From contig JBGCFQ010000020.1 of NCBI GenBank assembly GCA_045106985.1, forward strand, positions 231,388 through 295,387: 64,000 nucleotides of DNA, read 5' to 3'. How positions within the stretch are numbered: the first letter of the stretch is position 1; each line of letters starts with the position of its first letter. A program made the translations under genes and the position numbers. This DNA is from JAUIET01 sp045106985. Lineage in GTDB: Bacteria > Pseudomonadota > Gammaproteobacteria > Pseudomonadales > JAUIET01. Of this stretch, positions 53,060-62,251 are shown piece after piece. A model generated the notes under the pieces. That model did no database searches. It was not told the DNA's origin and saw only the letters and a program-made list of their open reading frames with translations.

Positions 53060-55276
53060 ATGACTCAGCAGCAAACGATTTACTACACACTCACCGACGA
53101 AGCACCTGCACTAGCGACGAGTTCCTTCTTACCGATTGTTAGAGCCTTTGCGGCCAGCGCAGGCATTAAGGTTGAGCTTACGGACATATCGCTAGCTTGC
53201 CGCGTATTATCAGGCTTTTCCGAGTTATTGAGTGAGGAGCAACGTGTAGAAGATGGACTGGCCTTTCTTGGAGAGCTCACCCAACACGAAGACGCGAATA
53301 TCATTAAGCTACCTAATATAAGTGCCTCGATACCCCAGCTCAAAGACTGCATCGCGGAATTGCAGGCGCAAGGTTACCCCTTGCCAGATTACCCAGAGGC
53401 GCCCGAAACAGAAGCAGAGCATGATTATTTTGCGCGTTACAGCAAAGTATTAGGCAGCGCGGTTAATCCTGTGCTTCGCGAAGGTAACTCCGATCGTCGT
53501 GCGCCCGCGGCGGTGAAGGCATTTGCGCGTAAATTTCCCCATAGCATGGGAGATTGGAGTATGGCCTCTCAAACCCACGCGGCGTGCATGCGTGGAGGCG
53601 ACTTTTTCTCTAGCGAACAGTCTTTCACTGCCGAAAAGGCAATGCCTGTTCGTATTGAGTTCGTCAGTGAGGCTGGCGACGTACAAGTGAAAAAGGAAAT
53701 ACAACTCGAGGAAGGCGAAATTCTTGACGGCATGTTCATGAGCTCTAAAAAACTGCGTGAGTTTTTTGAGGAGACTCTTGAAGATGCCAAGAACACTAAC
53801 GTAATGTGGTCATTACACGTTAAAGCCACAATGATGAAAGTATCCCATCCAATCGTATTCGGTCACGCAGTTACGGTCTTCTATGACGAGGTTTTTCAAA
53901 AGTACGGTGAGCTTTTTGATAAGTTAGGCGTTAACCCAAACAACGGTATTGGTAGCGTTTACGACAAGATTTCGAGCTTACCCCGCTCCCAGCAAGAAGA
54001 AATTGAAGAGGATATTCAAGCCTGCTATTCAAACCGGCCTGAACTGGCAATGGTTGACTCAGTTAAAGGCATATCCAACCTTCACGTCCCAAGCGATGTG
54101 ATCGTTGATGCCTCAATGCCCGCCATGATCAGAAGTTCAGGAAAGATGTGGGGCCCCGATGGCAAGCTAAAAGACACCAAGGCAGTGATGCCTGAAAGCA
54201 CTTATGCGCGTATTTACCAGGAAATGATTAACTTCTGCAAAACGCACGGCGCATTTGACCCCACCACCATGGGAACTGTTCCTAATGTGGGCTTAATGGC
54301 AAAGAAGGCTGAGGAATACGGCTCCCACGACAAAACCTTTGAAATGGAAGAAAACGGCACTATGCGCATTGTTGATGCTGACGGGTCGGTTTTGACCGAG
54401 CATGAAGTCGAGCAAGGAGATATTTGGCGCGCATGTCAGACTAAAGATGTCGCCATCAAAGACTGGGTGAAGTTAGCTGTCACGCGAGCCCGACAGTCTG
54501 ATACACCGGCTATATTTTGGCTAGATCCTGAGCGTGCTCACGATCGTGAGCTGACCAAAAAGGTAAAGGCCTATCTGCAAGACCACAACACCGAAAACCT
54601 AGACATCAGTATGAAGAGCTACGATGAAGCAATTCGTATTTCTATGGAACGTCAGATACGTGGACTGGATACTATTTCAGTAACCGGCAACGTACTGCGT
54701 GATTATCTCACCGACCTGTTCCCCATTATGGAGCTTGGCACATCTGCAAAAATGCTCTCTATAGTGCCTATGCTGGCCGGCGGAGGAATGTACGAAACAG
54801 GTGCTGGCGGCTCGGCGCCCAAGCATGTTCAGCAATTAGAAGAAGAAAATCACCTCCGCTGGGATTCTCTCGGCGAGTTTCTAGCGTTAGCGGTTTCGTT
54901 GGAAGATATTGGCACCAAGAACGATAACCAAACGGCTAAAATTCTTGCCGAAACACTTGATTCTGCAACAGGGAAACTGCTGGAGAGTGAGAAATCTCCA
55001 AGTAGAAAGGCCGGTGAATTAGATAATCGCGGAAGTCACTACTACTTAGCCAGATATTGGGCCGAAGCCGTGGTGGCTCAATCTCAAGATGCTGAACTTG
55101 CTGACAAATTCAAGCCTCTAGCAAACGCATTAGTGGAAAACGAAGAAAAAATAGTCGCCGAGCTTGCAGCCGTTCAATGCAGTCCTGCCAATTTAGATGG
55201 CTACTATCACACCTCACTTAAGTTGGTAGAAGAGGTCATGCGGCCAAGCAAGACGCTAAACAGCATCATTAGCTAA
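53060..55276 (+). CDS. icd: Monomeric NADP-dependent isocitrate dehydrogenase
   Basis: This 738-residue protein is of the large monomeric isocitrate dehydrogenase type, which converts isocitrate to 2-oxoglutarate in the TCA cycle. Family features are NSDRRAPAAVKAFARKFPHSMG (residues about 141-162), MMKVSHPIVFGHAV, MIRSSGKMWGPDGK, IPQ-like substrate loops and TGAGGSAPKHVQQLEEENHLRWDSLGE near residue 590. Length is normal. It stops inside a TTAGCTAA palindrome shared with the convergent monooxygenase gene. Confidence 0.97.
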   Translation: MTQQQTIYYTLTDEAPALATSSFLPIVRAFAASAGIKVELTDISLACRVLSGFSELLSEEQRVEDGLAFLGELTQHEDANIIKLPNISASIPQLKDCIAELQAQGYPLPDYPEAPETEAEHDYFARYSKVLGSAVNPVLREGNSDRRAPAAVKAFARKFPHSMGDWSMASQTHAACMRGGDFFSSEQSFTAEKAMPVRIEFVSEAGDVQVKKEIQLEEGEILDGMFMSSKKLREFFEETLEDAKNTNVMWSLHVKATMMKVSHPIVFGHAVTVFYDEVFQKYGELFDKLGVNPNNGIGSVYDKISSLPRSQQEEIEEDIQACYSNRPELAMVDSVKGISNLHVPSDVIVDASMPAMIRSSGKMWGPDGKLKDTKAVMPESTYARIYQEMINFCKTHGAFDPTTMGTVPNVGLMAKKAEEYGSHDKTFEMEENGTMRIVDADGSVLTEHEVEQGDIWRACQTKDVAIKDWVKLAVTRARQSDTPAIFWLDPERAHDRELTKKVKAYLQDHNTENLDISMKSYDEAIRISMERQIRGLDTISVTGNVLRDYLTDLFPIMELGTSAKMLSIVPMLAGGGMYETGAGGSAPKHVQQLEEENHLRWDSLGEFLALAVSLEDIGTKNDNQTAKILAETLDSATGKLLESEKSPSRKAGELDNRGSHYYLARYWAEAVVAQSQDAELADKFKPLANALVENEEKIVAELAAVQCSPANLDGYYHTSLKLVEEVMRPSKTLNSIIS

Positions 55277-56504
55277 CGTATGCCCCCTTTGCAATAGGGG
55301 GCAGCACTTGCGTGACATCATAATCTTGCAGCCACGTTAGTTGCTTCTCAATTAAGTAGGGTATGTTTTTGCTCACAAAACCAAGAGTTCTGTGAGTAAG
55401 CCAACGCTGCGCCGGGTTGCTAATATGAAACAGCTTGGCATTGCGAGCCGAGCCACGTTGTACTCGGCTGCAACGGCCTATGCGCAGCAAATACAGCTTA
55501 TTAAGCGCCGTAGAGAGCTCCGTGGGATGCCGCTCGATTAATTCTGCTAGCAGGTAGGCGTCCTCCATTGCCATCGCAGCACCAGCGCCCAAATTAGGTA
55601 GCGCTGCGTGGCAGGCATCGCCAATTAAACCCACTGGCCCAATAGACCAGCGAGGCATTGGTTTGCGAGTATAGAGAGCCCATCGATAAGTTTCTTTCAT
55701 CGCGCCCAACACCTGATCAACATCGGTATGCCAACCGCTATAGTGACGCCGTAAATCATCCACCTCGCCTTTTGTGTTCCAGGATTCATCCTGGCAGCTG
55801 TCGCCATCTTGCTGGGCAACGACATTGATGTAGCGACCATCACGTAGTGGGTACATGACGAAATGCGATTTGGGCCCCATCACCACAGCGGCTGTAACTT
55901 TTCGGTCCAGCTGCGACGCATCAACCATTGCACGATAAGCTATCTGGCCGGTGAACGTCGGATTATCTTCGCCAAATAACGACCGACTAACCAGGGATTT
56001 GATGCCATCGGCCCCTATAACCAAGTCCGCCGCTAAGGCCGAGGAGTCTGCAAACGTCAACTTGGGGCGCGTTCTGGCTTCAAGTTCGCCCTGATTCACG
56101 CCAAGCACTGTCCTGCCAAAGTGAAGTTCAGCGCCCAGTTCCCCAGCTCGCTTTAAAAGCATGCTGTGAAAGTCTGCGCGATGAGCTTGATAGTGAGGAA
56201 ACTCACGATGACGGTTATTCGGACTGCCTTGAATGATCAACCGCCCGCTGTGAGCCTCTATAAAATTGAGGCTGCTCGGCGCACTGGCAATAGAAGCAAA
56301 CTCTTCACTCAAGTCCAAAGCGTCTACCACACGGCTAGCGCAGGGTTGAATCTGCAAACCTGCCCCACTTGATTCAGGCGAAGCAGCCCTTTCGATCACG
56401 GTTACTTGCAGCCCTTTTAGGCGAAGGGCAATAGCTGCGGTTAGGCCAGCTATACCCGCGCCCACTATTGCTACCTGAACATGTTGCAAGGATTTCGATT
56501 TCAT
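55269..56504 (-). CDS. FAD-dependent monooxygenase (salicylate hydroxylase-like)
   Basis: This 411-residue group A flavin monooxygenase has the dinucleotide motif VAIVGAGIAGLTAAIAL, the DG motif DLVIGADGIKSLVS (residues about 160-173) and GLIGDACHAALPNLGAGAAMAMEDA (residues about 285-310). It hydroxylates an aromatic or related ring with NAD(P)H and oxygen. The ATG at 56504 is chosen over one at 56534. Its stop and that of icd overlap by eight bases. A YciI-like gene lies directly upstream on the same strand. Confidence 0.9.
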   Translation of the reverse strand: MKSKSLQHVQVAIVGAGIAGLTAAIALRLKGLQVTVIERAASPESSGAGLQIQPCASRVVDALDLSEEFASIASAPSSLNFIEAHSGRLIIQGSPNNRHREFPHYQAHRADFHSMLLKRAGELGAELHFGRTVLGVNQGELEARTRPKLTFADSSALAADLVIGADGIKSLVSRSLFGEDNPTFTGQIAYRAMVDASQLDRKVTAAVVMGPKSHFVMYPLRDGRYINVVAQQDGDSCQDESWNTKGEVDDLRRHYSGWHTDVDQVLGAMKETYRWALYTRKPMPRWSIGPVGLIGDACHAALPNLGAGAAMAMEDAYLLAELIERHPTELSTALNKLYLLRIGRCSRVQRGSARNAKLFHISNPAQRWLTHRTLGFVSKNIPYLIEKQLTWLQDYDVTQVLPPIAKGAYVS

Positions 56505-56550
56505 TGTAAGCGCTGTACCGCCGCTAAAGGGCAAGCCGAAGGACGAGACA

Positions 56551-56856
56551 TTACTCCGCTGGTAGAACCTTTTTGAACGGTTTTACAGAGTGGTGTTTTG
56601 TGACACCGTTGAGCGCGTAAGGGTCAGAGTCTGCCCAAGCCTGAGCTGCACCTAAGGAGTCAAATTCTGCAACAATCAAGCTGCCAGTAAAACCTGCCTC
56701 TCCTGGGTCATTTGAATCAATTGCAGGCAATGGACCTGCTACAAATAGACGGCCAACGGAGTCCAGCTCATTCAAGCGATCCAAATGGGCCGCTCTATTC
56801 GCCAGCCGAAGAGGCAAGCTGTGTTCAACATCTTCAGTCACTATTGCGTATAACAT
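56551..56856 (-). CDS. YciI-like protein
   Basis: The 101-residue ferredoxin-like fold protein starts at the ATG at 56856, which gives the family N-terminus MLYAIVTEDVEHSL; an in-frame extension to 56910 carries no family sequence. RAAHLDRLNEL with the conserved histidine, GRLFVAGPLPA and a DPYALNGV near the end are characteristic. YciI proteins are small, possibly catalytic subunits associated with oxygenases or transport; the neighbouring flavin monooxygenase 46 bases downstream may be its partner. Confidence 0.87.
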   Translation of the reverse strand: MLYAIVTEDVEHSLPLRLANRAAHLDRLNELDSVGRLFVAGPLPAIDSNDPGEAGFTGSLIVAEFDSLGAAQAWADSDPYALNGVTKHHSVKPFKKVLPAE

Positions 56857-57079
56857 ATACGGATGGTACTCCCTGGCTCTCAATTTAATTGTGCCAGTGT
56901 AACGCTCCATAGGCGCCTCTGTGAAGTCGCTAAAAAAGGCGGAAAATTGCTAACGCTCAGTGGTGCAATAGCAACATCCGAAAGGCTGCGTTTAGCGTCT
57001 CAATCAGTTTCAGAACAGGATGAGGCAGTGGGGCTTCGAAATTGTATACTAGGAGAATAAAAACACAGAGGATCCAGCA

Positions 57080-58432
57080 ATGATAATAAGTAATCGCCGT
57101 AAGATTCTTAAAACCGCTTTAGCAGCTTTGGCCTCAGCGGCTGGGACAGTAGCTGCGCCAGCTGTTGCCATCAGAGATGAGGTCAATCAGGAGACAAGTG
57201 GTCAGCCAACACTTGCATTAGCGACCGCTGACTGGCCCTCACTGCGCCGCCAGTTCTCATTAGACGAGGAGCCCGTCCATATGGCTTGTTTTCTGCTGTC
57301 ATCTCACCCGAAGCAAGTGGCCGCCGCTATTAACCGGTATCGATCTGAGCTGGACCGCAATCCCGCACAATTCCTAATGGAAAACGACCACAAGCTGGAA
57401 CTTGCAGTGTTGCAGTCAGCCGCTCGTTACATTAATGATGTACCTGAAAATGTCGCCTTAATTCGAAGTACCACTGAAGGGCTGGCGACTTTGCTCAACG
57501 GCATTTCGATTGGGCCGGGGCAAGAAGTGCTCACTTCGGAACACGATCACTACGCCATGTTCAGATCACTGCAGTTCAGTGCTGAGAGGAATGGAGCGTC
57601 GGTGAAACGTATTGAACTGTATGACCAATACAACCCGACCAGCGCTTCCACTGATGAGATAGTTAGCCGAATAAAAAACAACATTACGTCCAAAACTCGG
57701 GTAGTCGCTCTTACCTGGGTACACTCCAGTAGCGGCATAAAGCTTCCAATCCATGAGATTGCCAAAGTTGTGGCCCACGCCAATCGCGGCCGAAGCGAAA
57801 AAGACCGAGCTCTATTATGTGTGGATGGTGTGCATGGGTTCGGTGTAGAAAACATCGACATTCAGCACATGGGTTGTGACTTCTTTGTCGCAGGAACGCA
57901 TAAGTGGATGTTTGGACCTAGAGGTACCGGTATTTTATGGAGCAAGCATGACGCCTGGGCGCACTTGGAACCGACGGTTCCTACATTTGATTTCAATGCA
58001 TTCTTGCAATGGATGAAATTCTTACCTGAATCGCCCATTCCCGGCGCAATTCGAATGACGCCAGGTGGCACGCATGCTTATGAGCATCGCTGGGCAATGA
58101 ACGAGGCCTTTGACTTCCATTTGGAAATAGGTAAAGCCCGAATTGCTGAGCGTATTCATTCGCTTAACACTCAACTAAAGGAAGGCATGGAAAAGATCAA
58201 AGGCGTGAATTTGAAAACGCCAATAGACAGCCGACTAAGTTCTGGTATTACCGCTTTCGAAATTGAGGGCCTGGGGCCACGAGACGGCGTAAAGACCTTT
58301 CGTGAACACAACATCATTGCGTCACAGTCACCCTACGCTATCACATACACACGCTTAACTCCGGGCATTATAAATAGCGAAGCTGATGTAGATTACTGCC
58401 TGGCAACCGCCCGCAAATTAGCGCTCGCTTAG
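57080..58432 (+). CDS. Tat-exported class V PLP-dependent enzyme (isopenicillin N epimerase-like)
   Basis: The 450-residue protein opens with a twin-arginine signal (NRRKILKTALAALASA, residues about 5-20, cleavage after AAPAVA). The rest is a fold type I, class V aminotransferase-like enzyme: STTEGLATLLNGI, TSEHDHYAMFRSL, CVDGVHGFGVENID and the PLP lysine at residue 275 (GTHKWMFGPRGTG). Isopenicillin N epimerase and cysteine-desulfurase-like lyases share these features. Export of a folded PLP enzyme through Tat is notable. GAGGATC is 8 bases before the ATG. Substrate is unknown. Confidence 0.85.
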   Translation: MIISNRRKILKTALAALASAAGTVAAPAVAIRDEVNQETSGQPTLALATADWPSLRRQFSLDEEPVHMACFLLSSHPKQVAAAINRYRSELDRNPAQFLMENDHKLELAVLQSAARYINDVPENVALIRSTTEGLATLLNGISIGPGQEVLTSEHDHYAMFRSLQFSAERNGASVKRIELYDQYNPTSASTDEIVSRIKNNITSKTRVVALTWVHSSSGIKLPIHEIAKVVAHANRGRSEKDRALLCVDGVHGFGVENIDIQHMGCDFFVAGTHKWMFGPRGTGILWSKHDAWAHLEPTVPTFDFNAFLQWMKFLPESPIPGAIRMTPGGTHAYEHRWAMNEAFDFHLEIGKARIAERIHSLNTQLKEGMEKIKGVNLKTPIDSRLSSGITAFEIEGLGPRDGVKTFREHNIIASQSPYAITYTRLTPGIINSEADVDYCLATARKLALA

Positions 58433-58450
58433 TGTGCCAATGCTATCCGC

Positions 58451-58897
58451 TTAGTCGTATGCTGGACTGATTTCATAGCCGGTTTTGGCAACCCAAGCCG
58501 CCATATCTCGCTCTGCTTCTTCGGGAAATTGATCGCCTATGTATTCAATTTTGGAATCGCGAATTCGCATCACCGTTTTTCCTGGAAGCACAAATTGCGG
58601 TAAACCTTCTTTGTTGTAAGTCGCATGCCAGCTCACACTCAGTTCGCTGCCATCTTCAACAAATTCGCTGTCAGCGGCCAATTTACGACTGTCGAAGCGC
58701 CGGTCAAAACCGTCCAGCGATTTCTTCATACCAACAAAAATGGCTTTAGGGCCTCTGAGCACGCAGGCAAATTGCCCCCCGATAATTTCATAAACCGCGT
58801 CATCGTGAAAAAACGTATAAACCCGCGACCAGTCGTCATCATCATAAGACTGCTCAAACGCCGCAGCGTAATCGAAAAAGAGCTCTGTTGGTGTCAT
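58451..58897 (-). CDS. SnoaL-like NTF2-fold protein
   Basis: This 148-residue single-domain protein (TELFFDYAAAFEQSYDDDDWSRV at the N-terminus, FFHDDAVYEIIGG) has the cone fold of ketosteroid isomerase and SnoaL-like proteins. The ATG at 58897 is used; the frame could extend to a TTG at 58930. It converges on the PLP enzyme. A role in isomerisation or ring chemistry is suggested by fold only. Confidence 0.8.
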   Translation of the reverse strand: MTPTELFFDYAAAFEQSYDDDDWSRVYTFFHDDAVYEIIGGQFACVLRGPKAIFVGMKKSLDGFDRRFDSRKLAADSEFVEDGSELSVSWHATYNKEGLPQFVLPGKTVMRIRDSKIEYIGDQFPEEAERDMAAWVAKTGYEISPAYD

Positions 58898-59043
58898 GTC
58901 CTTGCCTATTGCTATCGATACAGTTCCCAAGCATCAGTGTAAACAAATTATGCGGTTTTAATAACACCCCTTCGTACAAGCACTTTGCACAAGCAATTTG
59001 CATCACCGCACCGCGGATTTCGAAGCCCCATTTATCTCAGCTC

Positions 59044-60417
59044 TTACTTTGCCGCGAATAAATTTCTATCACGTATTATTGCAGCGGCGCCAGCGGGTAC
59101 CATTTCTTCCCAGGTGGTATCGTTAGCCGCTATATACTCGAGCACTTTTGGCGACTGTATGTGAAGTAGATCTTTATTGTAATTATCTAGCGCTTTCACC
59201 GCTCCAAGATCCATCAAATAGCCCAGTAGCTTCTCACTATAGTGATCCAAATTTAGATCATCTACAGAACGTATTTCCTGAGTGATAGCGTTCAATACTG
59301 GGTAAACATACATGGTGAGATCTTTGCCAATCAACCGCCCCATACTTTCGAACAAGCTACCAGGGTCTTCAGCCGGGTATTGATCAAACAATTGCTGGGC
59401 TGAGTCCATACCAATTGCTAACGCCGTTTTGGCCACTCCCGAATCGCGCAGATAGCCTGCGAGTGAATCAAAATTGAGAAAGTCTGAGATCAGCACTGCG
59501 TGCTGGGTAGCCGACAACACATCTACCCTACTAATAAAGTCTTCAAGACATACATCACCATCAGCCGACAGTTGATGCATCGTCATTTCCATTAATGGAA
59601 CAGGTTTCAAACCCGGGTTATCGGCAATAAACTGGCTCTCGGCACAGTGCAACACGTCAATATTAACGTGAGTGAGAGGTCTAAACCGACCACGATGAAC
59701 AACCACCGCTTTTTTGCGCAAATACTCTCCTGCTTGCAACACGGTTCCATCCGCAGCAAACATTGCCGCACCAGTAAAACCTTGCTGGACCAATTGCAGA
59801 GTCATCACACGGTTGTCTACCGCCTTGAAAGCCGCTCCTGAGAACTCAACCATGTCAATTTCAACACGACCAGGGTCCAGCCCTTCCATCAGAGAGTTCA
59901 GTAGCTCATTTGGCTTGTCCGACAAGAAAGCAGAGCCATAGACGAGATTAACACCAACCATGCCGATGGCATCGGCCTGCAAGGCGTTGGATTTATCCAG
60001 CATACGAATATGGACCACGATTTGGCTGTGCTGATCGCCGGGCTTCGCCTGAAAGCGAATACCCATCCACGCATGGCAATCATTCGTGCCACGGAAATTT
60101 CTCGCCGAAACGGTATCCGCAAACGAAAAGAACGCCGTGTCAGCGCCACGCTCTCCGGCCAGGCGTTCGACATTTAACCAATATTCTTTTTCAAGCATAG
60201 AAACCAAACGTTCACGGGCCACATAACGCTGACACTCGCCATAGATAGCGTCGCTCACTTTCATGTCATATGCCGAGATGCTCTGCGCTACAGTTCCAGC
60301 CGCTCCTCCAGCTTGGAAAAACCAACGCACGACCTCTTGCCCTGCCCCAATTTCTGCAAAGCTACCGTAAACTTGATCCGTCAGATTAACTCTGAGTGCT
60401 TTCTCTCTTGTATTCAT
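59044..60417 (-). CDS. Conserved protein of unknown function
   Basis: The 457-residue protein starts at the ATG at 60417, with AAGGAC about 11 bases upstream; the frame extends to 60534 but that part is not conserved-looking. Notable segments are YGSFAEIGAGQEVVRWFF (residues about 17-34), FFSFADTVSARNFRGTNDCHAWMG and KRxxxVHRGRFRPLTHVN-like HRGRFRPLTHVNIDVLHCA. I believe similar proteins are widespread and variously misnamed in databases, but no enzyme activity is known to me. No signal peptide or membrane helix is seen, so it is probably cytoplasmic. Confidence 0.75.
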   Translation of the reverse strand: MNTREKALRVNLTDQVYGSFAEIGAGQEVVRWFFQAGGAAGTVAQSISAYDMKVSDAIYGECQRYVARERLVSMLEKEYWLNVERLAGERGADTAFFSFADTVSARNFRGTNDCHAWMGIRFQAKPGDQHSQIVVHIRMLDKSNALQADAIGMVGVNLVYGSAFLSDKPNELLNSLMEGLDPGRVEIDMVEFSGAAFKAVDNRVMTLQLVQQGFTGAAMFAADGTVLQAGEYLRKKAVVVHRGRFRPLTHVNIDVLHCAESQFIADNPGLKPVPLMEMTMHQLSADGDVCLEDFISRVDVLSATQHAVLISDFLNFDSLAGYLRDSGVAKTALAIGMDSAQQLFDQYPAEDPGSLFESMGRLIGKDLTMYVYPVLNAITQEIRSVDDLNLDHYSEKLLGYLMDLGAVKALDNYNKDLLHIQSPKVLEYIAANDTTWEEMVPAGAAAIIRDRNLFAAK

Positions 60418-60615
60418 GTCGTATATTGTCCTTAGGTATGGAATTAGGTATCGGCAAAAAGGAAGAAAACTTAAGCACTGAAGCACCAAGATCGGGTACG
60501 AAACTGAGCTGAAGGCGAGTTCGAAGCTGCCCAAAATACAAGCTATCGTGCTAGTATGATGGACTCGTTAGAAATGCCTAGGTAAGCAGAAAGGTAGGTC
60601 GAAACTGATGGTTTC

Positions 60616-61620
60616 TTGACTGCATTTCTGCCTAAAAACGTTCATAGGGTTACAAGCATCAATATTCAAGAGCTAACAAAACTTAATCAGACTTCCAGGT
60701 CAACAGAAACCGAGTTGCTGCTGGCCGAAGCTAGGCTGCAATTTGCCAAGGACGCTACGGAGCGTTCACCGATCGAAGCATGGACTGCGCGAAGCACTTC
60801 TCCTTTTGTTGTTCCATCGACAGAAATTCCTGAAATAACAAGGCAAGAACTGAGTGTTGAGAATATTGCAGGTGGCGTTCACCACCACGGCGCCGTGATA
60901 GTCCGTAATCTTTTCAGTTCTGCGCTCGCTCAGCAATACCGCGAACAGATCGACTCCGTTTTTGAAGAGCAGGCTTTGTTTGACCGTGAACCAGAGGCCG
61001 ATCGCCAATGGTTTAACCCACCAGCTGGTTTAACCGGTCACCCGCTGTGCCAGGCTGTACATTTGAGGAAACAAACCGGAAGCATGTGGGCTTTGAATTC
61101 TCCCCGAGTGGTTTATAACTTGCTTGAGGAGTATGAGAGATTAGGGCTCAAGGAATTGTGCGAACATTACTTTGGTGAGCCAGCGCTGCTTTCGGTGAAA
61201 AAATGGGTACTTCGACGAATTGAACCACTGACACGGGCCGCTGACTGGCACCAGGACGGGGCCTTTATGGGCTCAGGGGTCAAAAGCCTGAACCTGTGGG
61301 TTTCCTTGAGTGAATGCGGTGGCAATGCAACTGCGCCAGGCCTCGACATAATGCCCGGTCGTTTTAATAGTATTGTTGAAACAGGCACTGAGGGTGCTTC
61401 TTTTACATGGAGCGTGGGAGAAAAGGCAGCAAGCGATGCGGCGAACAACCAGATGCCACTCACTCCGACATTCAATCCAGGTGACGCCGTGTTCTTCGAT
61501 CACTTTAATCTACACAGAACATCCTTTTCGCCTTCATTTATCGACACGCGCTACGCCATAGAATGCTGGTTTCTAGGTGAAAGCGAGTACCCGGAAAAAC
61601 AGGTCCCTCTGCTTTGGTAA
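60616..61620 (+). CDS. PhyH-type 2-oxoglutarate/Fe(II) dioxygenase
   Basis: The 334-residue protein has the double-stranded beta-helix of phytanoyl-CoA dioxygenases. The iron ligands are His212 and Asp214 (DWHQDGAFMG) and probably His300 (FNLHRTS), with an arginine about 10 residues later for 2-oxoglutarate. It may hydroxylate a lipid, steroid or natural product. The start is unclear: no ATG fits, and TTG at 60616 is the first candidate. The first 65 residues are not conserved in look, so a later start is possible. Confidence 0.83.
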   Translation: MTAFLPKNVHRVTSINIQELTKLNQTSRSTETELLLAEARLQFAKDATERSPIEAWTARSTSPFVVPSTEIPEITRQELSVENIAGGVHHHGAVIVRNLFSSALAQQYREQIDSVFEEQALFDREPEADRQWFNPPAGLTGHPLCQAVHLRKQTGSMWALNSPRVVYNLLEEYERLGLKELCEHYFGEPALLSVKKWVLRRIEPLTRAADWHQDGAFMGSGVKSLNLWVSLSECGGNATAPGLDIMPGRFNSIVETGTEGASFTWSVGEKAASDAANNQMPLTPTFNPGDAVFFDHFNLHRTSFSPSFIDTRYAIECWFLGESEYPEKQVPLLW

Positions 61621-61722
61621 TAACAACGAGGCCTCACCCCATCTCAAAATTCAACCAAACGCCTAACGGTTAAATCGTTCCTCGCCTCTTATTGATGTGA
61701 TGAATTTGATATCAACCATTCT

Positions 61723-62121
61723 TCATTTGGTATCATTGCTTTGCTCAAACATCGCTTCTACAGCCTTAGCATTGTCATCCGATTCCTCGCTGTCAGAATC
61801 CCTGCTTTTCTTCGCAATAATTGGCAAAGGGTCAAACGACTTCCATGCAGGCAGGCTGGTTAGTAGACTAGCCATCAATGATCCACCTCGCAGCATCCAC
61901 GCAACCACGCCGCTACTAAGCGCTACTCCGCCACTCGCAAAGGTTTGAACCAGCAAGCGATCTGCCTCATTATCTTCACCGATTTCTTCCAAGTTCCGCC
62001 ATAGATCATTATCAGCAAATAAGGTCTCCAACGCATTCAACTCCAATTGTCTAGCATCGCTAGTACTGAATACTCGCCTGATTGATTGATTGATCATCAT
62101 CTTCAATGGAGTTAGCCTCAA
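61723..62121 (-). pseudogene. C-terminal membrane-anchor fragment of the giant repeat protein
   Basis: This frame of up to 133 codons encodes a short polar part (RRVFSTSDARQLELNALETLF), a hydrophobic helix (GGVALSSGVVAWMLRGGSLMASLL), then SLPAWKSFDPLPII and an acidic tail (SDSEESDDNAK). That anchor-like end is familiar from the C-termini of very large surface proteins in marine gammaproteobacteria. It is in the same codon phase as the repeat region at 62224, but the stretch between is read in another phase, so it is disconnected from the main frame. Confidence 0.6.
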
Positions 62122-62251
62122 ACTGGAAGTCTACAAAGTTCACAGTTGAGGCTTCTGTCCTAACTGTGAATTGGGGTAAAAGTGTGTCGAACCCGTCTTC
62201 GCCACCAGTTCCATCACTAAACTCTAGCAAGGTGTTTTCCAGTAGCGGCAC
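62060..62251 (-). pseudogene. Shifted linker segment of the giant repeat protein
   Basis: In this phase the sequence reads as a sensible acidic linker that begins before 62251 (EEEIEEPTQEADATEQG), continues through PLLENTLLEFSDGTGGED and FEANSIEDDDQ, and ends at a stop just after the (TGAT)4 tract. It joins the repeat part to the anchor part only if one base is added near 62300-62335 and one TGAT unit is removed at 62079-62094. It is not an independent gene. Confidence 0.55.
62079..62094. repeat. (TGAT)4 tetranucleotide tract in a coding region
   Basis: Four perfect tandem copies of TGAT on the plus strand (ATCA on the coding strand). The reading phase of the giant protein changes by one base exactly here; with three copies the linker and the anchor would be in one frame. 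Confidence 0.85.
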
